Positions 43,548 to 52,144 are shown, numbered from the stretch's first letter. The stretch is DNA of 52,242 nucleotides from M50B103 sp041667565 (GCA_964572745.1 CAZNFT010000008.1:1-52242), one strand, 5' to 3'. Numbers and translations are program-made. Notes: generated from the letters alone by a model not told the origin.

Positions 43548-44300
43548 ATGATCTATTACAAATCAGCTGAACAAATCGAACTTATGCGCGCAGCCGGAAA
43601 AGTTGTTCATGATACTCTCTGTCAAATGGAGCAGTTTATGATACCCGGTATGAATAGCCTAAAGCTCGATAAGTTGGCTGAAGAGTATATTCGCTCTCAA
43701 GGTGCCGTACCCTCTTTTAAGGGTTATAACGGTTTCCCGGCTACTCTTTGTATCTCACGTAACGAAGTGGTAGTGCATGGAATACCGTCTAAGGATATAT
43801 ATTTCGAAGATGGAGATATTGTAAGCCTTGATTGTGGTGCGCTTCTTAAAGCTTATCATGGAGACCATGCCCGCACTTACGCAGTTGGAAATATCTCTGA
43901 TGATAAACAGAAGCTCATGGATGTTACTAAAAAAAGTTTGATGCTTGGTATTGAAAAAGCTCAAATTGGTAATCGTCTTTCAGATATTGGTCATGCTGTT
44001 CAAACCTACGCTGAATCACAGGGTTATTCTGTGGTTAGAGACTTAGTAGGTCATGGTATTGGCCAGCGGCTGCACGAAGATCCCCAGGTCCCTAATTATG
44101 GAAAAGCCGGACGGGGGATAGTATTGAAAGAAGGACTAGTGATCGCCATCGAACCAATGGTGAATATGGGTAAAGCCGGAGTACGTACCTTGTCTGACGG
44201 TTGGACAATCGTGACAAGAGACAGTAAGCCATCCGCCCATTTCGAACATACAATCGCGATCACAAAAAAAGGTCCTATAATCCTAACAAGTGGCAATTAA
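43548..44300 (+). CDS. map: Methionine aminopeptidase, type I
   Basis: The 250-aa metalloenzyme removes the initiator Met. The metal ligands are in place: Asp95 (SLDCG), Asp106 (HGDHA), His in VGHGIGQRLHE, Glu in AIEPMV and Glu in HFEHTI. It lies directly after secY; adk, often found between them, is absent. It lies 2 nt before infA. Confidence 0.97.
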   Translation: MIYYKSAEQIELMRAAGKVVHDTLCQMEQFMIPGMNSLKLDKLAEEYIRSQGAVPSFKGYNGFPATLCISRNEVVVHGIPSKDIYFEDGDIVSLDCGALLKAYHGDHARTYAVGNISDDKQKLMDVTKKSLMLGIEKAQIGNRLSDIGHAVQTYAESQGYSVVRDLVGHGIGQRLHEDPQVPNYGKAGRGIVLKEGLVIAIEPMVNMGKAGVRTLSDGWTIVTRDSKPSAHFEHTIAITKKGPIILTSGN

Positions 44301-44302
44301 AT

Positions 44303-44521
44303 ATGGCGAAGCAAAAATCGATCAAAGTTGACGGAACAATATTGGAGACATTACCCAATGCTTCTTTTCGGGTTGAACTCGAGAATGGACATGAGGTTTT
44401 AGCCCATATTTCCGGTAAAATGCGGATGCATTACATTAAGATCCTCCCGGGTGACAAAGTTTCTCTGGAATTATCGCCTTACGATTTGTCACGCGGGCGC
44501 ATTGTATATCGATACAAGTAG
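44303..44521 (+). CDS. infA: Translation initiation factor IF-1
   Basis: The 72-aa OB-fold protein has the classic ILETLPNASFRVELENGHEV, ISGKMRMHYIKILPGD and YDLSRGRIVYRYK. It binds the A site of the 30S subunit during initiation. Confidence 0.98.
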   Translation: MAKQKSIKVDGTILETLPNASFRVELENGHEVLAHISGKMRMHYIKILPGDKVSLELSPYDLSRGRIVYRYK

Positions 44522-44566
44522 TGCTAAGAAATAAAGACAAGAACAGATAAAAAAAGGACAAATACT

Positions 44567-44680
44567 GTGAAAGTAAGAGCATCAGTAAAAAAGATGTGTG
44601 ATAAATGTAAGATCATTCGTCGCAAAGGCGTCGTTCGAGTTATTTGTCAGAACACAAAACATAAACAACGACAAGGTTAA
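44567..44680 (+). CDS. rpmJ: 50S ribosomal protein L36
   Basis: The 37-aa product starts with GTG (MKVRASVKKMCDKCK). The zinc ligands Cys11, Cys14, Cys27 and His32 are all present. It reads through to HKQRQG as in the family. AAAGGA precedes the start. It lies 45 nt after infA and 14 nt before rpsM. Confidence 0.96.
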   Translation: MKVRASVKKMCDKCKIIRRKGVVRVICQNTKHKQRQG

Positions 44681-44694
44681 TGAGGAGGTAAACA

Positions 44695-45069
44695 TTGGCT
44701 CGTATAGCAGGTGTAGATTTACCCAATGATAAGAAAGTCAAGATCTCATTGACTTATATTTATGGCATTGGCCGTACGGTTGCAATTGAGATCTTAGAAT
44801 CCGCAAAAGTCGATCCCGAGACACGTACTAGGGATCTAACGGATGATCAGGTAGCAGCAATCAGAAAAGTTATCGGCGATGAGTACAAAGTAGAGGGTGC
44901 TTTGCGCACAGAAACAACCATGAACATTAAGAGATTGATGGACATTGGATGTTATCGTGGCTACAGACACCGTCGTGGATTACCGGTTCGTGGTCAAAAT
45001 ACCAAGAATAATTCACGTACTCGCAAAGGCAAGAAAAAAGCCGCTGTCAAGAAAAAACGTACAACATAA
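44695..45069 (+). CDS. rpsM: 30S ribosomal protein S13
   Basis: The 124-aa product starts with TTG behind GAGGAGG (MARIAGVDLPNDKKV). It has LTYIYGIGRTVAIEIL and the tail RGLPVRGQNTKNNSRTRKG. It contacts tRNA in the P site. The tail is rich in Lys. Confidence 0.97.
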   Translation: MARIAGVDLPNDKKVKISLTYIYGIGRTVAIEILESAKVDPETRTRDLTDDQVAAIRKVIGDEYKVEGALRTETTMNIKRLMDIGCYRGYRHRRGLPVRGQNTKNNSRTRKGKKKAAVKKKRTT

Positions 45070-45098
45070 GATATAAGATCACCCCTTAGGAGGTTGAA

Positions 45099-45491
45099 TT
45101 GGCTAAGAAACAGCAAATTAAACGTAAGAAAAGAAAGGTAAAAGTAGATCCAGAGGGGATCGCTTTTATCAAGGCAACTTACAATAATACAGTGATCACC
45201 CTCGCAGATCAATACGGTAATACCATAGCTTGGGCTACCGCTGGTCGTGTTGGCTTTAAGGGTTCTCGTAAGAGTACACCTTATGCTGCCGGTCAGGCTG
45301 CTGAAGTTGCTGCAAAAGAAGCAATGGACGCAGGTTTAATGCGAGTTGAGGTGAGAGTTAAAGGACCGGGTGGAGGCCGTGAAATGGCTATTCGTGCCTT
45401 GGCTTTAGCTGGATTGCAAGTAACTGCGATCAAAGATGTAACACCCATCCCACATAACGGATGTAGACCACCAAAACGTCGTAGAGTTTAG
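45099..45491 (+). CDS. rpsK: 30S ribosomal protein S11
   Basis: The 130-aa product starts with TTG behind AGGAGG. It has YNNTVITLADQYGNTIAWAT, KGSRKSTPYAAGQAAEVAAK and the conserved end PHNGCRPPKRRRV. It forms the 30S platform. Confidence 0.98.
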   Translation: MAKKQQIKRKKRKVKVDPEGIAFIKATYNNTVITLADQYGNTIAWATAGRVGFKGSRKSTPYAAGQAAEVAAKEAMDAGLMRVEVRVKGPGGGREMAIRALALAGLQVTAIKDVTPIPHNGCRPPKRRRV

Positions 45492-45502
45492 GAGTATATG
45501 TA

Positions 45503-46117
45503 ATGGCAAGATTTAATGGCCCACGAGGTAAAGTCTGTCGTCGTTTGGATTATCCATGTTTTGAATCTCCAAAGTTTTCGCGGATAGAAAAAAATAACTA
45601 TCCCCCTGGAGAACATGGACCAACTTCACGCCGTCGTCTATCAGATTACGGTATTCAGATGCGCGAAAAACAGCGTATTAAATACACCTATGGTGTTTTA
45701 GAAAAACAATTTAGAAATTATTTCCATAAAGCTGACCAAAAAGAAGGTATTACAGGTCACATCTTATTACAGATGCTTGAATGCCGTCTTGACAATATCG
45801 TGTATCGTATGGGATTTGCTCCCACTCGTCGTGCGGCTCGTCAGTTAGTGACTCATGGACATTTCTTAGTTAATAACAAGAAAGTTAACATTCCTTCATT
45901 TTTGGTGAAAGAAGGTTCAGAGATCCGTGTTCGTGACAAGAGTAAACGTATTCCACTTATTCTTGATTCTGTAAAAAGAATCAAAGGTGACCATACTTTA
46001 CCTTGGATGTCCATTGATAAAGCTAAACTGGTTGGTATGTTCCTTCAGGTTCCCGAACGTGTAGAGATCCCTGAAGAATTTAACGAACAGTTAGTTGTTG
46101 AGTTGTATTCTAAATAA
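45503..46117 (+). CDS. rpsD: 30S ribosomal protein S4
   Basis: The 204-aa product has NYPPGEHGPTSRRRLSDYGI and the S4 RNA-binding domain (CRLDNIVYRMGFAPTRRAAR). The N-terminal part has only two Cys (KVCRRLDYPCFES), so it is the zinc-free form. It represses the alpha operon in enterobacteria; no pseudoknot leader was looked for in detail here. Confidence 0.97.
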   Translation: MARFNGPRGKVCRRLDYPCFESPKFSRIEKNNYPPGEHGPTSRRRLSDYGIQMREKQRIKYTYGVLEKQFRNYFHKADQKEGITGHILLQMLECRLDNIVYRMGFAPTRRAARQLVTHGHFLVNNKKVNIPSFLVKEGSEIRVRDKSKRIPLILDSVKRIKGDHTLPWMSIDKAKLVGMFLQVPERVEIPEEFNEQLVVELYSK

Positions 46118-46142
46118 CGTTTAAAGTAAAGGAATTGAAATT

Positions 46143-47120
46143 ATGCCTAACTTTCAAATTCCAGATAAGATCAAAGTAGACCGGGATTCATATTCCGACA
46201 ATTACGGTAAATTCACTATCGATCCGCTCGAACGCGGGTTTGGAACTACCGTTGGAAATTCTCTCCGTCGCATAATGCTTTCTTCCATTCCGGGTTGTGC
46301 CATTACGGCCGTCCGTTTTGAAGGTGTTCTTCATGAATTTTCTACTATTGAAGGTGTCTTGGAAGATATTACGACTATTGTCCTTAACCTCAAGCAGGTT
46401 AAATTGGATCTTTTGGAAGCAAAACCAGTAAAAGTGAATTTAAAGTTTCAGGGTCCTAAAGAGATCAAAGCTAAAGATCTTAATGCAGATAACCCTAACT
46501 TAAAGATCATGAATCCGAATTTTCCTATTATGAATATTCAGGAAGACCAAGAGATCAATATGACCGTATGGTTTGGTCGTGGACGTGGTTATTTGCCCGC
46601 AGAACAAAACCGTACACCCGATGCTCCTGTTGATACAATTCCTATTGATTCTATCTTTTCACCCATATTGAAAGTCAATTTTGATGTTGAAAAACTTCAG
46701 TCTGGTATTAAAGAAGATCTGGAAAAATTAACATTAGAGATTTTCACAGATAGCTCAATGACACCTGATAATGCACTGTCATATGCAGCTGATATGATGA
46801 TCGATCACTTGAATCCATTCTCAGAATTGAAGACTAAAAATATTATCGAACCTGAAGAACAAGTTGATGAAGAGATCTTACGCCTACGCAAACAGCTTAT
46901 GCGCAGTATCGATGAACTTGAACTTTCTGTTCGCTCTTATAATTGTCTCCAAGCTGCAGATATTCGTACAATTGGCGATCTCGTAGTGAAAGAAGAACAA
47001 GAAATGCTCCGTTATAAAAATTTCGGCCGTAAATCATTAAACGAATTAGTTGCTAAACTTGACAGTTTGGGATTACGCTTTGGAATGGATATCTCCGAGT
47101 ATATGAAAGATATTAAATAA
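46143..47120 (+). CDS. rpoA: DNA-directed RNA polymerase subunit alpha
   Basis: The 325-aa product has an N-terminal dimerisation domain with RGFGTTVGNSLRRIMLSSIP, then a short linker and a C-terminal domain (~250-315) with ELELSVRSYNCLQAADIRTI and NFGRKSLNELVAKL, which bind UP elements and activators. A complete CTD fits with the A-tracts seen upstream of the stable-RNA promoters. Confidence 0.98.
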   Translation: MPNFQIPDKIKVDRDSYSDNYGKFTIDPLERGFGTTVGNSLRRIMLSSIPGCAITAVRFEGVLHEFSTIEGVLEDITTIVLNLKQVKLDLLEAKPVKVNLKFQGPKEIKAKDLNADNPNLKIMNPNFPIMNIQEDQEINMTVWFGRGRGYLPAEQNRTPDAPVDTIPIDSIFSPILKVNFDVEKLQSGIKEDLEKLTLEIFTDSSMTPDNALSYAADMMIDHLNPFSELKTKNIIEPEEQVDEEILRLRKQLMRSIDELELSVRSYNCLQAADIRTIGDLVVKEEQEMLRYKNFGRKSLNELVAKLDSLGLRFGMDISEYMKDIK

Positions 47121-47136
47121 TAAGGAAAGCAGATAA

Positions 47137-47691
47137 ATGAGACATCAAAAAAGAGGCGCAAAATTAGGCCGCACTGCTAGCCATCGCAAAGCGATGCTTT
47201 CCAATATGGCTGCATCCCTTTTGATTCACAAACAGATCAAAACTACGGAAGCAAAGGCAAAAGAAGCACGTAGATTAGTTGAACGCCTGATCACTTATGG
47301 TAAAAAAGGAACAACTCACGCTCGCCGTCTTGCTTTCGCTATTCTTCGCAATAAAGAAGCGACTACCATCCTTTTTGATGAGATCGCTCCTGTTTATGAA
47401 AATCGTCAAGGCGGTTATACCCGTCTGATCAAATTAGGATATCGTCCTAATGATACTTCTAAAGTTGTTTTGCTACAGCTTGTTGATTTCTTTGGTGATG
47501 AAACCAAAAAAAGTAAGAAAAAAGCTGCACCTAAAAAAACAAATAAAAAAGCTGACGTAAAAGAAACAGTTGCACCTGTAGAAAAAGCCCCTGAAGTGGC
47601 GGCTGAACTTACTGAGGAGGCTCCTGTAGCAGCTGAAGAAAAAGTTGAAACTCCTAAAGTTAAAACAGAAGAAGCTGACGACAAAAAGTAA
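47137..47691 (+). CDS. rplQ: 50S ribosomal protein L17 with charged C-terminal extension
   Basis: The 184-aa product is longer than the ~120 aa of a minimal L17. Residues 1-122 are a regular L17 (MRHQKRGAKLGRTASHRKAM, IHKQIKTTEAKAKEARRLVE, GGYTRLIKLGYRPND). After DFFGDE comes a Lys-rich stretch (KKSKKKAAPKKTNKKADVK), then an acidic Ala/Glu/Val-rich tail. Such tails occur in Bacteroidetes-like L17 and are low-complexity. It is the last gene of the superoperon, before a terminator. Confidence 0.96.
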   Translation: MRHQKRGAKLGRTASHRKAMLSNMAASLLIHKQIKTTEAKAKEARRLVERLITYGKKGTTHARRLAFAILRNKEATTILFDEIAPVYENRQGGYTRLIKLGYRPNDTSKVVLLQLVDFFGDETKKSKKKAAPKKTNKKADVKETVAPVEKAPEVAAELTEEAPVAAEEKVETPKVKTEEADDKK

Positions 47692-47722
47692 TCTCTTAAA
47701 GAGAATACACTATAATTAGTAG

Positions 47723-47755
47723 AACCCTTGCTTTTAGCAGGGGTTTTTCTTTTTA
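47723..47755 (+). terminator. Rho-independent terminator of the ribosomal superoperon
   Basis: AACCCTTGC (47723-47731) pairs with GCAGGGGTT (47737-47745) over 9 bp with one G-T pair and a 5-nt loop. TTTTTCTTTTT follows. It lies 32 nt after the rplQ stop. The 218 nt from here to the next gene hold nothing else I can name. Confidence 0.92.
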
Positions 47756-47973
47756 ACAAAATTTAAAGTGGATATATAAGTATCGAGCCTTTATACTTGA
47801 AAGTTTGAACTATAAGATCCCTTCTCATTTTTAAGGCTTAAAACATTGTTATATCCTGCTATTATAAGATAAATAGTATTTTCCTCTTAACATTTAATGA
47901 AAATCTTCTTCTTGAACTATCATCAAAATATATCTATATTTCCAAGTCAGTCAATAAATTACATGTGAATACA

Positions 47974-49344
47974 ATGAATACTAAAAAAATAAAAGACAAT
48001 ATATTTCAACGCTTTTCAAATTACTTTTTTATACGGGATGATGGAAAAAACACACCCTTTAGAAGGTCATTGAAAAAGATGTTTTGGCTTTTGTACTTAA
48101 CTGTCAAAGACTTTAATAAAAACATGTGTTTTGTTCACTCCGGCTCCCTTGCTTATATCACTATTATGTCTCTTATTCCTATATCTGTCTTGCTTTTTAG
48201 TGTTGCCGGTTTATATGGATTAGGTGAGACGGTTATTGCCTTTGCCGAAAATCAAATATTCCCTTATCTGGTGCCCGAATTTCACGAACAATTATCTTCC
48301 TGGTTACAGTCTAATATATCACAAGATGCTTTTCGTAATATTGGGACTACCTCAGCGGTCAGTTTACTTGCCATTAGTGGTTTATTGGTAGCTGGAACTG
48401 CTATCCTGGTTATATCCGAAAAAGTATTTAATGAAATATGGCGTGTTCGTAAGGGAGGAAGTTATTTTCGTAAATTATCTGGATTCTGGGTCTTTTTTAC
48501 TGTAACTCCACTATTAATTGTTGGTAACACCTTTATTAAAAACTTCCTCATGCCTGATGGGGGATATATGGACATGATGATACAGCAAAACACCTTCCTT
48601 GGGTTTTTATATAATCGTCTCTTGCCTTGGCTGATCACTTTATTTGTTATGACAATGCTTAACATGCTTTTACCGAGAGCTAAGGTCATATTTAAAAGCG
48701 CACTTTTGGGTGGAGTATTTTCGGCTTTTTTATGGGAGTTCTCTAAGCACTACTTTTATCTTTATGTATTAAGAATGACGACAGTAACATCGTTTTACGG
48801 TTCGCTTGGTATTATTCCCGTCTTTATGATCTGGATGTATTTAACCTGGATGATCATTCTTCTGGGAGCAGAGCTTGCCTATACTTTTCAAAATCGTCGC
48901 TTGATGACAAATTTATATCGCGGATATGATAATACGGTCTCTCATTATTCACATGCGTATTTAGGCGTATCTGTTCTTATCTGGATGAATTCATTTTACA
49001 GACGCGGTAAATCTATTCCTACATTAGATAAATTCTGTGATTATTTGGGTGTTGAATTGAATACAATGACTGATGTATGTCAAGAACTTGTAGTTATGGC
49101 TTATCTTGATCCTGTCAGATCTGATATTCCGCGTTATGTTTTTGCCCAGAATCCCGAATATATTATGCTTGATGAGGTAATGGATGCTTTACTGAAAGTC
49201 GAGTTTTCATCTGAATTCACTTTGCGTGAGCCACATTTAACGGGTCAAAAACATTTTAGCACTGAAACACTGTACATAGAAGCGCAAAGAGCATATTTAA
49301 AACCCTTTAAAAATAAAACTGTCGCTGAATTTAAAAACCTCTAG
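47974..49344 (+). CDS. YihY/BrkB-family membrane protein
   Basis: The 456-aa product belongs to the YihY family of polytopic membrane proteins with unsettled function (once named RNase BN, later not supported). It has about six helices with the family motifs HSGSLAYITIMSLIPISVLL, FNEIWRV and FYGSLGIIPVFMIWMYLTW, then LGAELAYTFQNRR. The C-terminal ~110 residues form a winged-helix-like soluble part (SIPTLDKFCDYLGVELNTMT). A GTG at 47965 is an alternative start; neither has a clear ribosome site. It lies 5 nt before the glycosyltransferase gene. Confidence 0.88.
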   Translation: MNTKKIKDNIFQRFSNYFFIRDDGKNTPFRRSLKKMFWLLYLTVKDFNKNMCFVHSGSLAYITIMSLIPISVLLFSVAGLYGLGETVIAFAENQIFPYLVPEFHEQLSSWLQSNISQDAFRNIGTTSAVSLLAISGLLVAGTAILVISEKVFNEIWRVRKGGSYFRKLSGFWVFFTVTPLLIVGNTFIKNFLMPDGGYMDMMIQQNTFLGFLYNRLLPWLITLFVMTMLNMLLPRAKVIFKSALLGGVFSAFLWEFSKHYFYLYVLRMTTVTSFYGSLGIIPVFMIWMYLTWMIILLGAELAYTFQNRRLMTNLYRGYDNTVSHYSHAYLGVSVLIWMNSFYRRGKSIPTLDKFCDYLGVELNTMTDVCQELVVMAYLDPVRSDIPRYVFAQNPEYIMLDEVMDALLKVEFSSEFTLREPHLTGQKHFSTETLYIEAQRAYLKPFKNKTVAEFKNL

Positions 49345-49349
49345 ATATT

Positions 49350-50444
49350 ATGAAGATTCTTTATATATCACCCGAAAACACCGTCGGGACTTTATCGCTC
49401 TACAAGCGTATGCACGAAAAAAGAGCGAATGAAGTCAGGTATGTAACCTTTTTTCGTTCCCCAAAAGCTTTTGAAGAAGATATATGTTTAGATCTACCCT
49501 TTAATTTTACTAAGCCCTTCTTGAAAAAAATGAGACATCATATTTATCAGATCTACAGAGGGAAGCAAGGATATCATAAAGAAAGAGAAGGTTATCCTCC
49601 GGTTTGGGCCCCTGAGGGAAGGTTTGACAAAGCTTTTCTTGCCTGGAAAGAAAAAAAATGGCACCCGATTATAGAAAGATCCATTGAAAAATATGATCTC
49701 TATAGTTTTGATGTGGTACACTTTGAATCAGGAATGGATTTTTACAAAGATGCCAGCTTTGCAAGAGAATTGAAGCGCAGAGGGCTTAAGATAATTTGTC
49801 ACTACCACGGCGAGGACTTACGCACACGGGGGGTCCTGAAGCCCCTTGATGAGCTTGCAGACCTCAATTTGACCAACGAAGTAGATCTTCTGGAAAAACA
49901 CCCCGATATTAATTATATATTTCTGCCATTTGATGTAGAAGCCTTTAGAAAGAAATATCCAAGGCTGAACAATAGAGATGAGCTCCCCTTGGTCACACAT
50001 GCTCCCACAAATCGATTTTATAAGGGAAGTAACGATATTATACCGGTTTGTGAAGCATTACAAGCTGAAAAATTGATCAGATTCGAGCTGATAGAAAATA
50101 AGACCCACGCTCAAGCAATGGATATGAAGCGAAGGTCGGACATATTTATTGATCAGATAGGCGATAGGGGTGGTTGGGGCTATGGAATGAATTCAGTGGA
50201 ATCATTAGCTTTAGGTATATGCACCGCAACGGAGATGAATGAAAGTTATTGTAAATTTCTTCCCGAGCATCCATTTATTAATATCAACAAAGAAAATATT
50301 CGAAATAAATTGCTGGAAATTCTTGATAAACCGGATTTTAGAGAAAAAAAAGGTATAGAAGGACTGAGATGGGTAAAGAAACATCACGATATAAATGAAG
50401 TAAGTAAAACACTCTATAATTATTATCAAAAGATGGGATTGTAG
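49350..50444 (+). CDS. GT4-like glycosyltransferase
   Basis: The 364-aa product has two Rossmann-like halves of a GT-B fold: an N-terminal MKILYISPENTVGTLSLYKR, a middle VVHFESGMDF and IICHYHGEDLRTRG (a segment like the sugar-acceptor side), then VTHAPTNRFYKGSNDII. The C-terminal part has DIFIDQIGDRGGWGYGMNSV followed by ESLALGICTATE, matching the donor-binding E-x7-E region. It probably adds a sugar to a cell-surface glycan. Donor and acceptor cannot be told. It lies 1 nt before the GT9 gene. Confidence 0.75.
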   Translation: MKILYISPENTVGTLSLYKRMHEKRANEVRYVTFFRSPKAFEEDICLDLPFNFTKPFLKKMRHHIYQIYRGKQGYHKEREGYPPVWAPEGRFDKAFLAWKEKKWHPIIERSIEKYDLYSFDVVHFESGMDFYKDASFARELKRRGLKIICHYHGEDLRTRGVLKPLDELADLNLTNEVDLLEKHPDINYIFLPFDVEAFRKKYPRLNNRDELPLVTHAPTNRFYKGSNDIIPVCEALQAEKLIRFELIENKTHAQAMDMKRRSDIFIDQIGDRGGWGYGMNSVESLALGICTATEMNESYCKFLPEHPFININKENIRNKLLEILDKPDFREKKGIEGLRWVKKHHDINEVSKTLYNYYQKMGL

Positions 50445-50445
50445 A

Positions 50446-51459
50446 ATGAATGTAAATGATCAAGAAATTTTAAATCCGCGGAAATTGAGAAGCGCAAGAA
50501 TCTTAAGTAAAATGTGCGGGACATTTAAACCGCGAAGAAAAAGTAATTTGCCATTTGATAAAATGTCTATAAGGCGGATATTGGTTCAAGAGCACCAATG
50601 TATTGGTGATGTCTTAATGTTAGAGCCAACATTAAGAGCTCTTAAAAAAGGCTACCCTAATGCAACAATAGATCTACTATGTGTAGAGGCTGTTGCAAGA
50701 TTAGCTCAGAAAGCAAAATTGGCTGACCATATTTTAGTATATCCACGGCAAATACCCTATAAAATAAGCTATGATCTGGTTATAGATTTTCATGGTGATA
50801 TTCGTAGATTGAAATTACTGAAAAAATATAACAGTAAATACCGTGCAGGCTTCAATTTTAGTGGCGGTGCCCGTTACCTAACACATGTTGTCGATTATCC
50901 ATATAAAAATCATCAAGTAGAACGACCATTTGATCTTTTAACTCTTTTGGGTATCAATATTGAATCAATAATTCCGAGATTAGAGGGCTTGGGACCTAAG
51001 TTTAAGATAGCGAAACGAATATTATTACACCCTGGCGCTAATAATTATTATAGAATGTGGCCTCCTGAAGAATGGAGGGGGCTGATAGGTATGTTAGAGG
51101 CAGATGGATATGAAGTCATTTGGATCAATCCCCCCGGAGGACATTGTAATTTAGATGTAAAACAGTTTTCGGGTGATCTATTAGAATTAGCTGAACTAAT
51201 GCAAACGGCAGCACTTTTAGTAGGAGTGGATTCAATGTCCGGGCATTTAGCAGGAGCATTGGGAATACCCACTTTAACAATATTTGGTTCACAAAATCCA
51301 GAACTGACACGACCATATCATAAAGATGGTCATATTATTAAGCCACAACGGCGCTGTCTGCATGTTAAAAAGAACTGGAGATTATGTTCTGAATGTATGG
51401 CAAATGTCCGTTCCGAGAGAGTACGCTTAAAAATTAAAAAGATAATCAATACACAATAA
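50446..51459 (+). CDS. GT9 (ADP-heptose:LPS heptosyltransferase-like) glycosyltransferase
   Basis: The 337-aa product has the WaaC/WaaF pattern: RRILVQEHQCIGDVLMLEPT with LRALKKGYPNATIDLL, DLVIDFHGDIRR, then ILLHPGANNYYRMWPPEEW (HPGA...KxWP-like) and LLVGVDSMSGHLAGALGIPT, TIFGSQNPELTRPY. The C-terminus has three Cys (RRCLHV, RLCSEC). The N-terminal ~38 residues before MSIRRILV are not part of the fold, so a start near 50563 is possible. It probably adds heptose or a related sugar to a lipid-linked core, along with the upstream GT4 gene. Confidence 0.85.
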   Translation: MNVNDQEILNPRKLRSARILSKMCGTFKPRRKSNLPFDKMSIRRILVQEHQCIGDVLMLEPTLRALKKGYPNATIDLLCVEAVARLAQKAKLADHILVYPRQIPYKISYDLVIDFHGDIRRLKLLKKYNSKYRAGFNFSGGARYLTHVVDYPYKNHQVERPFDLLTLLGINIESIIPRLEGLGPKFKIAKRILLHPGANNYYRMWPPEEWRGLIGMLEADGYEVIWINPPGGHCNLDVKQFSGDLLELAELMQTAALLVGVDSMSGHLAGALGIPTLTIFGSQNPELTRPYHKDGHIIKPQRRCLHVKKNWRLCSECMANVRSERVRLKIKKIINTQ

Positions 51460-51472
51460 ACAGATATAGTAG

Positions 51473-51518
51473 TAGGCAAGAAGCATTCTTAATGTATGAC
51501 CATTAAGAAAAAAGCCTA
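51473..51518 (+). terminator. Imperfect hairpin after the glycosyltransferase genes
   Basis: TAGGC (51473-51477) pairs with GCCTA (51514-51518), and the inner TTCTTAATG (51486-51494) with CATTAAGAA (51501-51509). The stem is long but followed by ATATTATAAGG instead of a T run, so it may be a processing hairpin and not a true terminator. Confidence 0.4.
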
Positions 51519-51651
51519 ATATTATAAGGGAATTTTAAAGGAGGGGCGAAGTAAAAGCAATAATAACACAGATAGAAAATTTGATAAATTGCTTAAAAAT
51601 AGGCAGTTGTAAACACAGAGAAAAATAAATAAAAAAAGTATAAGAAATAGG

Positions 51652-51698
51652 TTGACATTCACTTCTAATTCGTATATAATTCACGGCTTTTTGAATAT
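51652..51698 (+). promoter_or_regulatory. rRNA promoter module 1 (P1)
   Basis: -35 TTGACA (51652-51657), a 17-nt spacer and -10 TATAAT (51675-51680): both hexamers are perfect consensus. TCAC and GGCTTTTTGAATAT (51685-51698) follow. It lies ~530 nt before the 16S start. Confidence 0.9.
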
Positions 51699-51737
51699 GA
51701 TTTGTTGACGATCGGAGCTAGTAAAAAGTGTAAAGAT

Positions 51738-51785
51738 CACTTATAAATCGCAATCGAATATTTTAGAATTCACAGTTTCTGTGAA
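51738..51785 (+). promoter_or_regulatory. rRNA promoter module 2, decayed
   Basis: CACTTATAAATCGCAATCGA aligns with CACTTGACATTCACGATCGA of module 3. The -35 is TTATAA (51741-51746, 4 of 6) and the -10 is TAGAAT (51764-51769, 5 of 6), with a 17-nt spacer. The start element is TCACAGTTTCTG instead of TCACGGCTTTTT. It keeps the 89/91-bp spacing to its neighbours and is probably weak or inactive. Confidence 0.65.
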
Positions 51786-51831
51786 CAAAATAGCGATAGT
51801 GAAAATAAAATGAAATAAGTGATAAAAACAC

Positions 51832-51878
51832 TTGACATTCACGATCGAATAAACTACTATTCACGGCTTTTTGAATAT
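51832..51878 (+). promoter_or_regulatory. rRNA promoter module 3
   Basis: GTGATAAA upstream, -35 TTGACA (51832-51837), a 17-nt spacer, -10 TACTAT (51855-51860), TCAC, then GGCTTTTTGAATAT (51865-51878), which is identical to P1. It lies 180 bp after P1. Confidence 0.87.
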
Positions 51879-51919
51879 AATCTATCGACAAGGGGAATTA
51901 AAATAAGTGATAAAAACAC

Positions 51920-51960
51920 TTGCAATTAACAACCAGATAGTTTATAATTCACGGCTTTTT
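51920..51960 (+). promoter_or_regulatory. rRNA promoter module 4
   Basis: GTGATAAA upstream, -35 TTGCAA (51920-51925), a 17-nt spacer, -10 TATAAT (51943-51948), TCAC, then GGCTTTTT (51953-51960). The -35 variant TTGCAA is the same as at the tRNA-cluster and str promoters. Confidence 0.87.
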
Positions 51961-52011
51961 AAAATGAATGAAACGAGAACCTAGCGAATGAAAAGAAAAT
52001 TTCTAAAACAC

Positions 52012-52050
52012 TTGACATTAGCAATCGTTTAAGTTATTATTTATGGCTGT
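52012..52050 (+). promoter_or_regulatory. rRNA promoter module 5 (closest to 16S)
   Basis: -35 TTGACA (52012-52017), a 17-nt spacer, -10 TATTAT (52035-52040), TTAT, then GGCTGTCC (from 52045). The start region differs from the other modules and forms a hairpin in the RNA, GCTGTC (52046-52051) with GACAGC (52066-52071). The predicted start is ~135 nt before 16S. Confidence 0.85.
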
Positions 52051-52122
52051 CCCAAAAAATATTGAGACAGCAGTTATTTGAAAATCAGGGTGTATGTTAT
52101 GCGTGATTCAATGAGAGTTCAG

Positions 52123-52144
52123 CTTGACAAAGTAGTTTGTCGAG
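52123..52144 (+). other. rRNA leader hairpin
   Basis: CTTGACAAA (52123-52131) pairs with TTTGTCGAG (52136-52144) over 9 bp with a GTAG loop. It sits about 38 nt before the 16S start and may act in leader folding, RNase III processing or ribosome assembly. I see no clear boxA sequence of the TGCTCTTTAACA type in the leader. Confidence 0.55.
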
